Assembly (NCBI GenBank): GCA_002717805.1
Contig: PBBS01000018.1
Coordinates: 1-40,686 of the forward strand
Length of the DNA: 40,686 bases
Direction of reading: 5' to 3'
Source of the DNA: Chloroflexota bacterium
GTDB lineage: Bacteria; Chloroflexota; Dehalococcoidia; Lucifugimonadales; UBA2985
Shown: one piece after another, positions 8,054 to 15,250 of the stretch
Layout of the letters: every line of letters starts with the position of its first letter
How positions within the stretch are numbered: the first letter of the stretch is position 1
Translations under genes and position numbers: made by a program
Notes under the pieces: generated by a model
Databases searched by the model: none
Told to the model about the DNA's origin: nothing
Seen by the model: the letters and a program-made list of their open reading frames with translations, nothing else

Positions 8054-9316
8054 TTAAACTTTCAACAGTTTTTTAAACCCTCTGTCTCCTTTGAATGGTC
8101 CTACTAATGCCAGGTTTATTTTGTTGCTTACTATAATATCTCTGGCAATTCTTTCTACGTCATGAGTTGATACAGCATCAACTTTCTCAAACATCTCTTC
8201 AGGAGTAAGCGAGGTTTGGTTAAGTAATTCCTGAGACCCATACCAAGAGGACACACTTCTACTATCCTCCATTCTCAACATCAATCTACCCTTGATGAAT
8301 TCTTTGGATTTATTCAGTTCTTCTTCGGATACGCCATTCTTTATATTAGACAATTCATTTAATATACAATTGATTGCTAATTTAGCATTCTTGGGTTCTA
8401 CGCCAGCATAGACTATTAGAGAGCCACAATCTTTAAGGTGTGTAACTGTAGAATGCACATCGTATGCTAGTCCCCTATTTTCTCTTACTTCTAAGAATAA
8501 TCTGCTACTCATACCCTCTCCCAATATAGAATTTAGTAGGGCCACGCTATATCTATCTTCATGAAGGGAGTGAATACCTTTCAATCCTACACATATGTGA
8601 GCTTGTTCTGTTTTTCTGTACTCAATCTTTAATCTTGCTTCATTTTGTTCATCTATCATAGGTACCCAAGGCCTCTCTGCGTAAGGTGACCAATCTTCGA
8701 AGTAATCATTAATCTTAGATAAAGTTTTTTCTGGGTCAATGTTTCCAGCTATACTTATTACCATATTTGATAGTGTATATTGATTACTCAGGTACTCAAT
8801 CAGCATATCCTTGGTAATCCCTGTGACTGATTCTTTACTGCCGCCTACATCTCTACCGACCGGATTATTTGGCCACATTACTTCATCAATCAATAGATCT
8901 GCGCTGTAACTTGGAACATCTTTGGTCATAGCAAGTTCTTCTAGGATCACTTGCCTTTCCTTCTCTATCTCTTGATCCTCAAATAGTGAATTTTTGATCA
9001 TGTCTATAAGAACATCTAGAGCTTCTTCGAAATGTGTATCCGGTACTTTGCACCAGTATGTCGTAAGTTCTCTGTCAGTTGCTGCATTCATTACTCCGCC
9101 GATACCTTCTATTGCTTCGCTGATGTCTTTTGGATTTGGTCTTGTTTTCGTGCCTTTGAAACACATATGTTCCACGAAGTGAGATATGCCAGCTTCCTTT
9201 TCAGATTCATATCTTGAACCAGCTCCAACATATATGGATATGCTAGCGGATCTTGTATGGGGCATTTGGTTTATTAGGACGCGTAATCCATTTTTAGTGG
9301 TAAATTTCTTATTCAT
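8054..9316 (-). CDS. M16 family zinc metallopeptidase (processing peptidase-like)
   Basis: A 420-residue protein of the pitrilysin/mitochondrial-processing-peptidase family. The inverted zinc motif HFVEH is at 46-50, with H46 and H50 as ligands and E49 as the base; the downstream glutamate ligand lies in EKERQVILEE (about 118-127). The second half contains the substrate-binding SSRLFLEVRENRGLAYDVHS motif. It has one catalytic and one inactive half, consistent with a single-chain M16B enzyme that dimerises. No signal peptide is visible, so it is probably cytoplasmic, degrading peptides. ATG 9316 has AAAAGG upstream. A 53-codon ORF follows on the same strand; the gene is divergent from rny. Confidence 0.92.
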   Translation of the reverse strand: MNKKFTTKNGLRVLINQMPHTRSASISIYVGAGSRYESEKEAGISHFVEHMCFKGTKTRPNPKDISEAIEGIGGVMNAATDRELTTYWCKVPDTHFEEALDVLIDMIKNSLFEDQEIEKERQVILEELAMTKDVPSYSADLLIDEVMWPNNPVGRDVGGSKESVTGITKDMLIEYLSNQYTLSNMVISIAGNIDPEKTLSKINDYFEDWSPYAERPWVPMIDEQNEARLKIEYRKTEQAHICVGLKGIHSLHEDRYSVALLNSILGEGMSSRLFLEVRENRGLAYDVHSTVTHLKDCGSLIVYAGVEPKNAKLAINCILNELSNIKNGVSEEELNKSKEFIKGRLMLRMEDSRSVSSWYGSQELLNQTSLTPEEMFEKVDAVSTHDVERIARDIIVSNKINLALVGPFKGDRGFKKLLKV

Positions 9317-9412
9317 AAATAACCTTTTGTAATAGTCAGTGGATTAAAAGGGTATATTAAATACCAAGCCTAATCAATGATATATATCAGCTATATCAAG
9401 GTATTTTATTCC

Positions 9413-9442
9413 TTGACACTTGAAAACATAGAGGGTTAACAT
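9413..9442 (+). promoter_or_regulatory. Candidate promoter of the rny operon
   Basis: A perfect TTGACA (9413-9418) is followed after 18 nt by TAACAT (9437-9442), about 70 nt before the rny start. The leader between contains a small inverted repeat (CAAGC 9477-9481, GCTTG 9488-9492). The -35 is strong, the -10 only fair. Confidence 0.5.
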
Positions 9443-9514
9443 GGATCATTACCCTTTGGGACAGGGTACAAATTTTCAAGCTAATAGGCTTGTACAGAAA
9501 GGAAGGGATTGACT

Positions 9515-11044
9515 ATGGATATATTGGTCATTGTCCTTACCGCTCTGTTAGCCGTTGGTTTGGGGGGTGTGACCGGCTTTTTCGGTAAATCGATAGTATC
9601 AGGAAGGAATACGGGACGGGCTAGAGATGAAGCCACTCGTATTCTAGACGAAGCTGAAGAGCAGAAAAAGCAAATCCTCGTTAATGCCAAAGAAGAGGCA
9701 CTGGCAAATCGCAATGCTATAGAAAGTGATTTGCGAGAAAGAAGAAGTGATCTCCAGCGTATGGAAAGACGAGTGGCGAATAGAGAAGAGAACGCTGAGC
9801 GCAGGCTTGAGGACATAGATAAGACAGAGAAAGATCTGCAGATAAAGGAAGAAGAACTAGAAGGAAAGCTCTCAGAGGTCAAAGAGATAAAAGAAAAAGA
9901 AGAGACAGTGCTTGAGCAGATTTCTGGTTTATCAGCTAATGATGCCAGGGGAGTTGTCCTGGATGCGGCTGAAAAAGAAATGGAATATGAGATAGCTCGT
10001 CGGTATCGTGACAGAGACCAACAGGCTAAGGAAGACGCAGATCACAAAGCTAGAAAGATATTAACCTTATCTATAAACAGACTAGCGTCTGAGGTTGTAT
10101 CTGAGAATACGGTCAAATTTATCCCCTTACCTAACGATGACATGAAAGGTAGGTTAATCGGTCGAGAAGGCAGGAACATTAGAGCAATAGAAGCAGCGAC
10201 AGGCGTTGACTTAATAATTGATGATACCCCTGAAGCGGTTTCTGTGTCTTGCTTCGATCCTATTAGAAGAGAAGTGGCTCGTCGAGCTATTTCTAAATTA
10301 GTTACTGATGGGAGAATACATCCTGCTCGTATTGAAGATGTGGTTGAAAAAGCCAAAGAAGAGTTAGATGAAGAGATTAGGTCAGATGGAGAACAGGCGG
10401 TTCTAGATGCCGGTGTTATGGGACTTAATCCTGAATTGATTAAACTTCTAGGTAGATTAAAATATAGGTATAGCTATGGTGAAAATATCCTTACGCATAG
10501 CGTAGAAGTAGCACATTTATCTGGCATGATTGCTGCCGAAGTGGGAGGAGTATCAATCCCAGTAGCAAAAGCAGGCGGATTATTACATGATATTGGGAAG
10601 GCCTTAACTCATGAAGTAGAAGGTACTCATGCAGAGATAGGAGCAGACGTTGCCAGGAGATACGGAATAACACCTGAGGTAGAGAGAGCTATAATGGAGC
10701 ATCACGATGAAGAGAGAGGCTCTATGGAGGCGTTCATAGTTGCATCTGCAGATGCAATAAGTGCTGCAAGGCCTGGTTCTAGGAAAGACACCTTGGAGCA
10801 CTATGTACAAAGACTCCAGGCTTTGGAGGAAGTTGCTCAGAGCTTCCCGGGAGTTGAAAAATGTTTTGCTATACAAGCTGGTAGAGAAGTTAGGATAATG
10901 GTTAAACCCGATGAAATAGATGATATAAGTTCTTCAAAACTAGCTAGAGATATAGTTAAAAAGATAGAAGATAATCTTGTTTATCCAGGACTGGTTAAGG
11001 TCACAGTTATACGTGAAACTCGGTCCATAGAATATGCAAGATAG
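9515..11044 (+). CDS. rny: Ribonuclease Y
   Basis: Endoribonuclease that initiates mRNA decay at the membrane. The order is diagnostic: one N-terminal transmembrane helix (MDILVIVLTALLAVGLGGVT), a long charged coiled coil (about 30-190), a KH RNA-binding domain with GREGRNIRAIE (about 205-265), and an HD metal domain with HSVEVAHLSG, LLHDIGKA and IMEHHDE (about 320-420). Length of 509 residues is normal. ATG 9515 is chosen because GGAAGGG (9501-9507 region) lies about 8 nt upstream; a TTG six nucleotides earlier is possible. First gene of an operon with ymdB and a PHP phosphoesterase. Confidence 0.96.
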   Translation: MDILVIVLTALLAVGLGGVTGFFGKSIVSGRNTGRARDEATRILDEAEEQKKQILVNAKEEALANRNAIESDLRERRSDLQRMERRVANREENAERRLEDIDKTEKDLQIKEEELEGKLSEVKEIKEKEETVLEQISGLSANDARGVVLDAAEKEMEYEIARRYRDRDQQAKEDADHKARKILTLSINRLASEVVSENTVKFIPLPNDDMKGRLIGREGRNIRAIEAATGVDLIIDDTPEAVSVSCFDPIRREVARRAISKLVTDGRIHPARIEDVVEKAKEELDEEIRSDGEQAVLDAGVMGLNPELIKLLGRLKYRYSYGENILTHSVEVAHLSGMIAAEVGGVSIPVAKAGGLLHDIGKALTHEVEGTHAEIGADVARRYGITPEVERAIMEHHDEERGSMEAFIVASADAISAARPGSRKDTLEHYVQRLQALEEVAQSFPGVEKCFAIQAGREVRIMVKPDEIDDISSSKLARDIVKKIEDNLVYPGLVKVTVIRETRSIEYAR

Positions 11045-11077
11045 GGTCAAATATATACATTAGAAAAAGGCACTAGA

Positions 11078-11845
11078 TTGCGGGTATTGATAATAGGTGA
11101 TGTAGTAGGTAAGCCCGGTAGGAAGGCTGTAGAGGCAATCCTACCAGGCTTACGCAAAGATTTGGGAATAGACCTTACGGTTATTAATGGGGAAAATGCC
11201 GCCGGGGGGTTTGGCATTACTTATGATATAGCTCAAGAGTTGTTCAATAATGGTGCAGACGTAATAACTTCTGGGAATCATATATGGGATCAAAGGGATA
11301 TAATTCCATATTTAGATGAGGGTACCCCGATATTGCGTCCATTAAACTATCCTCCAACAGTACCAGGAAGGGGCTATATAAAAGTTGGTAATGTGGTGGT
11401 TGTTAGCCTAATAGGTCGGGTTTTCGTCGGAAATTTTGATTGCCCTTTTAGAGCAATGGATTCTTTGATAGAGGAATTAGGTGAGGGTAGACACACGATC
11501 ATAGTTGACTTTCATGCAGAAGCTACTTCGGAAAAAGTTGCTATGGGATGGTATTTAGATGGCAGGGTTACTTCTGTTACCGGTACACATACTCATGTCG
11601 GAACCGTGGATACAAGAATATTGCCAAATGGTACAGCATATGTATCAGACGTTGGTATGGTAGGCCCCGTAAATTCGGTAATAGGTAGCAATACTCAGGA
11701 TGTATTGTCTAGGTTCCTTAATCAGACACCTAGAAGGCTTAATGTGGCGGATGGTCCATCTAGATTCAATTCTGTATTAATTGAAGTAGATGAAGACAGT
11801 GGCAATGCGACTAGTATATCTCGTATTGACAGAGAGGTTGAATGA
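11078..11845 (+). CDS. ymdB: YmdB-type metallophosphoesterase (2',3'-cyclic nucleotide phosphodiesterase family)
   Basis: A 255-residue calcineurin-like dimetal phosphoesterase. Metal and phosphate ligands are visible in order: IGDVVGKPG (6-14), NGENAAGG, SGNHIWDQ, DFHAEATSEK and GTHTHVGT. The rny-ymdB pairing is widespread in Firmicutes and related phyla, where YmdB hydrolyses 2',3'-cAMP and influences RNase Y-dependent RNA turnover. The start is TTG 11078 with AAAAAGG seven nucleotides upstream; the frame offers no better ATG near the conserved first strand (RVLIIGD). It lies 33 nt after rny and 1 nt before the next gene. Confidence 0.93.
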   Translation: MRVLIIGDVVGKPGRKAVEAILPGLRKDLGIDLTVINGENAAGGFGITYDIAQELFNNGADVITSGNHIWDQRDIIPYLDEGTPILRPLNYPPTVPGRGYIKVGNVVVVSLIGRVFVGNFDCPFRAMDSLIEELGEGRHTIIVDFHAEATSEKVAMGWYLDGRVTSVTGTHTHVGTVDTRILPNGTAYVSDVGMVGPVNSVIGSNTQDVLSRFLNQTPRRLNVADGPSRFNSVLIEVDEDSGNATSISRIDREVE

Positions 11846-11846
11846 T

Positions 11847-12698
11847 ATGGTTGAAGTTGATCTGCATTTACACACTACTGCTTCCGATGGAAGGCTTACT
11901 CCATCAGAATTAGTTTCTATGGCTGGCAATCGTGGTTTGAAAGTTATAGCCATTACAGACCACGATTCTACAGAGGGATTAGCAGAGGCATTCCTAGCAG
12001 CAGAGCAATTTCCAGATCTTAATATAATACCTGGGATTGAGTTGAGTAGTGATATTCCAGGCAAAGAGATACACCTTTTGGGTTATTTTCTTGATTACAA
12101 GAACGAGAAATTCCAACAAACTCTGACTGAGTTTAGAGAAGGCAGGGTAGATAGAGCAAAGAGGATGGTTCAGAATCTAGAGGCTATGGGTCTGCCCGTG
12201 TCATGGGAACGAGTCTTGGAACTAGCTGACGGTGCTGTTGGAAGGCCTCATATTGCTCAGGCTATGTTAGAAAAGGGATATATATCAACTCCACAAGAAG
12301 CGTTTGCTAAATACATAGGTCGTAATGGACCTGCGTATGCTGAGAGACCTAAATTAACCCCTGTTGATGGAGTTAAAATGATTAGAGGGGTTGGAGGCAT
12401 AGCTGTTATGGCTCACCCCATAGAAATGGGAGAGTTATCGGATTTGAGAGAAATCCTCCCTACTCTTAGGGACGCAGGCCTTTCTGGTATAGAAGTTCAC
12501 TACGGTACTTATACACAAGATCAGATCCAAATCTTGTCTTCCATTGCTGATGATAATGGGCTCTTACAATGTGGAGGAACTGACTATCATGCTCTTGGTA
12601 CTCCTGGTGAGAAGGAGGTAGGTATGGTAGGTCCTACTATAGAAATAGCTCGAGACTTATATAAGCTTGCAGGTCTAAATATTGATTCTCTTAAGTAA
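11847..12698 (+). CDS. PHP domain phosphoesterase (RNase AM/YciV-like)
   Basis: A 283-residue PHP protein with metal ligands HLHTTASDG (H7, H9), ITDHDST, IPGIELSS, MAHP and the C-terminal GGTDYH. The layout matches stand-alone PHP enzymes of the YciV/RNase AM group, which remove phosphate or 5' nucleotides from pAp and short RNA 5' ends. Next to RNase Y and YmdB a role in finishing RNA decay is a reasonable inference. ATG 11847 begins 1 nt after the ymdB stop, with AGAGAGG in the end of ymdB about 9 nt upstream. An upstream in-frame start inside ymdB would add 19 non-homologous residues and is rejected. Confidence 0.88.
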   Translation: MVEVDLHLHTTASDGRLTPSELVSMAGNRGLKVIAITDHDSTEGLAEAFLAAEQFPDLNIIPGIELSSDIPGKEIHLLGYFLDYKNEKFQQTLTEFREGRVDRAKRMVQNLEAMGLPVSWERVLELADGAVGRPHIAQAMLEKGYISTPQEAFAKYIGRNGPAYAERPKLTPVDGVKMIRGVGGIAVMAHPIEMGELSDLREILPTLRDAGLSGIEVHYGTYTQDQIQILSSIADDNGLLQCGGTDYHALGTPGEKEVGMVGPTIEIARDLYKLAGLNIDSLK

Positions 12699-12730
12699 AA
12701 TTAGCACCAATATAAGCATTTAATATTAAT

Positions 12731-13405
12731 ATGACAGAAGCTGTACTACTATCAATCGGATATCTATTTGGTTCTGTTCCAACTGCCTATATAGTCGGAA
12801 GATTTATTGGCAGTATTGATGTGAGAGATTACGGGAGTGGCAATCTTGGGGCATCTAACGTGTGGGTGCAATTTGGTAAAGTTACAGGATTTCTAGTCGG
12901 TATATTTGACATTCTAGTCAAGGGAACATTACCCGTAATCATAGCGATGAATATTAGCGATAATGAATTAATAATTATTTGCGTAGGGTTAGCTGCTGTT
13001 ATTGGTCATAACTGGTCTATATATATGAAATTTTCTGGTGGAAGAGGAATTGCAGTTGCGGCCGGAGCATTATTAGCTTTATACCCTCCATTATTCTTAA
13101 TATCCTTCTTGACTGCGTGTATAGGTCACCTAATTCTTAAAAATGGTGGTATGTGGGTTGGTATAGCACTCATAATTTTGCCTGCTTGGGCGATGTTATT
13201 TGGGGTATCCATGGAAGTATTAATTTATTGTTTACTTCTCCTACCAATATTGGCAGTTAAACGACTTTTTCCTGGTAGTAGGTCTGCGAATACTGAAGGC
13301 AGTGGATTCAGCCTATACATAAATAGATTAATTTATGATAGGGATACCGCAAGCAGGGAAGATTGGATCAGTAGATCTCCTTTGGATATAACTAAAGGAG
13401 ACTGA
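12731..13405 (+). CDS. plsY: Acyl-phosphate:glycerol-3-phosphate acyltransferase PlsY
   Basis: A 224-residue integral membrane acyltransferase of phospholipid synthesis, using acyl-phosphate made by PlsX. PlsY motifs are clear: GSVPTAYIVGR (14-24), DYGSGNLGASNVW (33-45), and the cytoplasmic GHNWSIYMKFSGGRGIA (about 92-108). Five hydrophobic segments follow the usual pattern. The last 30 residues or so (RSANTEGSGFSLYINRL to the end) extend beyond the typical 195-200 residue protein and are polar. The stop overlaps the next start by one base (TGATG). Confidence 0.93.
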   Translation: MTEAVLLSIGYLFGSVPTAYIVGRFIGSIDVRDYGSGNLGASNVWVQFGKVTGFLVGIFDILVKGTLPVIIAMNISDNELIIICVGLAAVIGHNWSIYMKFSGGRGIAVAAGALLALYPPLFLISFLTACIGHLILKNGGMWVGIALIILPAWAMLFGVSMEVLIYCLLLLPILAVKRLFPGSRSANTEGSGFSLYINRLIYDRDTASREDWISRSPLDITKGD

Positions 13406-13905
13406 TGCTACAGGCTCAGATTTGTAATAATCATCCTAATGTAGAAACACGCCTGAGTTGTAGTCGTTGTAACGTTGCTGTATGCCATCAATGTTTTGTT
13501 CATGCCCCGGTAGGCATCAGGTGCCTAGAATGTGCAGTTGTTTCAAAAATGCCTATGTTCAATGTTACATCATTTATCTATATACGGGTCTTAATATCTG
13601 TTAGTGTAATCTCTATATTCTTAGGCTTATTTTTTGGCATTCTATTTCCGCTACTATACAAACTACAAATTATTTTTATAGCTTCTATTATCGTCTGCGG
13701 GTATATAGTTGGAGAACTAGGGAGTTTAATATCTGGCAAGAAAGTAAGTACAGGACTGAAAATAATTGTAGGCTTGGGATTCGCAACTTGTTATTTATCT
13801 GCAGGTATATATAATAACCTTATTTTTCTTGTCACTTTCGGCAATCCTTTCGTATTAGTGACGTTTCTTATAGCAACTTACGTAGCAGTGGGGCGGATAA
13901 GATAA
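13405..13905 (+). CDS. Zinc-finger (B-box-like) membrane protein
   Basis: A 166-residue protein in two parts. Residues 1-45 carry a cysteine/histidine array (C7, H10, C19, C22, C27, C30, C40, C43) in the B-box-like spacing often seen at the N-terminus of bacterial rhomboid-like and other membrane proteins (NHPNVET..CSRCNVAVCHQC..PVGIRC). Residues 53-163 form about four hydrophobic helices with no catalytic rhomboid GxSG motif. Function is unknown. The ATG overlaps the plsY stop (TGATG) and AAAGGAG precedes it, so it is translationally coupled as the last gene of the rny operon. Confidence 0.8.
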   Translation: MLQAQICNNHPNVETRLSCSRCNVAVCHQCFVHAPVGIRCLECAVVSKMPMFNVTSFIYIRVLISVSVISIFLGLFFGILFPLLYKLQIIFIASIIVCGYIVGELGSLISGKKVSTGLKIIVGLGFATCYLSAGIYNNLIFLVTFGNPFVLVTFLIATYVAVGRIR

Positions 13906-13957
13906 GTCGCATAGACTATAATTATCACGCCCCACATGATCTGTCATAATAAGAATT

Positions 13958-15055
13958 TTATTTAGATTTGGATGGTAGAGTGCCAATTACTGGACCTGGA
14001 CCTACGCTTATACCCTTTGGATTCTCACTCCACATTTCTATTTCTACCAGGTTTTCTCCGTTCTCTTGCCACTTGCGAGATACTTTGCCTTTTACAACAG
14101 TTGCTTCGGAGACTATGTTAAAGATGCGCATTCTAAATGGTCCTACTTTTTTAATCCAACCTTTTAGTCCGAAGAATTCTCTGTAAGACCTCTCCCACAT
14201 CCCTTGTATAAATCCATTGTTAGCGTACATAGCTGGAGCTCCGCCTGCCCTTGCTATGTCATCATTGTGATGTATTGCATTGAAGTCTCTATTACCACCT
14301 GCTGCGTATACTAATCTCTGAACGGTTAAGTTAAATGTTACAGGGGGTAATTCGTCACCCACAGAAACATCTTCATAATGGCGTTGATTATTCCAGTCTA
14401 GATAGCTCGCTCGGGCTTCAGGAACAGTGCGCTCCTCTTCTTTCGCTTTAGCAGATGGATTAGATCCTGATGCCTGAGGAGCTTTATAGCCACCTTCGTG
14501 GGGGTTATACCGGTATCCACCGCTTCGAGATATTGCCACTACCTCTTCGTTTTGGTTTACCCACTCACTTTCGAATATTGTGAACGCTCCGAAACCAACG
14601 CTAGTCTCTCTGATAGCCACTGATATAAGCTTTCTACCTCTTGATCCAAGATGATCTCCGATATAAACGGGTTTGACGTATTCTACTTCCCTATCTGTTG
14701 CGAAACCTGCTGTAGTGGCCGGAGCAGGCACGGCCATTTGGTTACCTTGAGAAACTCCGGAATTAGTGTAGTTTCTTTCAGCGTTTGGCCAACGGGTGGG
14801 GTCTCCGGGCCTCCACAAGCCTAAGGTAGTATGGTTTTGTATATGGCTGGCCGGACAAATAATATCTCTATAACCATTCTTCAGAGCAGTTTCTCTGTTG
14901 TGAAAAAGAGGAAAGTCTGATTCTATTGCTTCACAATATCTTCTAATTGATGTCCGTTCTACTTCCTCTATTGCCCAATGTATTTGCCCGTCCGAGAAAT
15001 CCTGACCGACAGCAGCCTCTAAATCCTCCCAGGTGTGATTATCCTTAGTTGTCAT
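13958..15055 (-). CDS. Double-hotdog MaoC-type dehydratase/hydratase
   Basis: A 365-residue protein with two hotdog domains. The N-terminal one (about 20-185) resembles the FAS1-like/MaoC N-terminal dehydratase (IHWAIEEVERTSIRRYCEAI). The C-terminal one (about 215-345) carries the hydratase-2 signature with the catalytic pair in GNRDFNAIHHND (Asp and His). Such proteins hydrate enoyl-CoA or dehydrate 3-hydroxyacyl thioesters; mesaconyl/methylmalyl-CoA-type or steroid side-chain substrates are possible, and sequence alone does not decide. An Ala/Lys/Glu-rich linker (about 188-205) joins the domains. AAGGGGG lies 7 nt before ATG 15055. Stands alone, convergent with the rny operon. Confidence 0.82.
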   Translation of the reverse strand: MTTKDNHTWEDLEAAVGQDFSDGQIHWAIEEVERTSIRRYCEAIESDFPLFHNRETALKNGYRDIICPASHIQNHTTLGLWRPGDPTRWPNAERNYTNSGVSQGNQMAVPAPATTAGFATDREVEYVKPVYIGDHLGSRGRKLISVAIRETSVGFGAFTIFESEWVNQNEEVVAISRSGGYRYNPHEGGYKAPQASGSNPSAKAKEEERTVPEARASYLDWNNQRHYEDVSVGDELPPVTFNLTVQRLVYAAGGNRDFNAIHHNDDIARAGGAPAMYANNGFIQGMWERSYREFFGLKGWIKKVGPFRMRIFNIVSEATVVKGKVSRKWQENGENLVEIEMWSENPKGISVGPGPVIGTLPSKSK

Positions 15056-15250
15056 AATGATCCCCCTTCTTTATAAACTTTGCCTGATGCTAATCAGCAG
15101 ACTACGAATATAGGGAATATGCCGCCATTATTTGGGGCATAATGGAATGATAATAACTTACTTCTCTGGTATTTTGATGTCAACCCTGTTTAATCAGGTT
15201 GGAATCGAATAGTATTGTTGGCATAACTTTTAGCCGTAATAATTATTATA

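Noticed and set aside
9481-9882. Serine/arginine-rich 133-residue ORF antisense to rny
   Set aside because: Its low-complexity Ser/Arg/Leu composition mirrors the charged coiled coil of RNase Y on the other strand; no start signals or homology.
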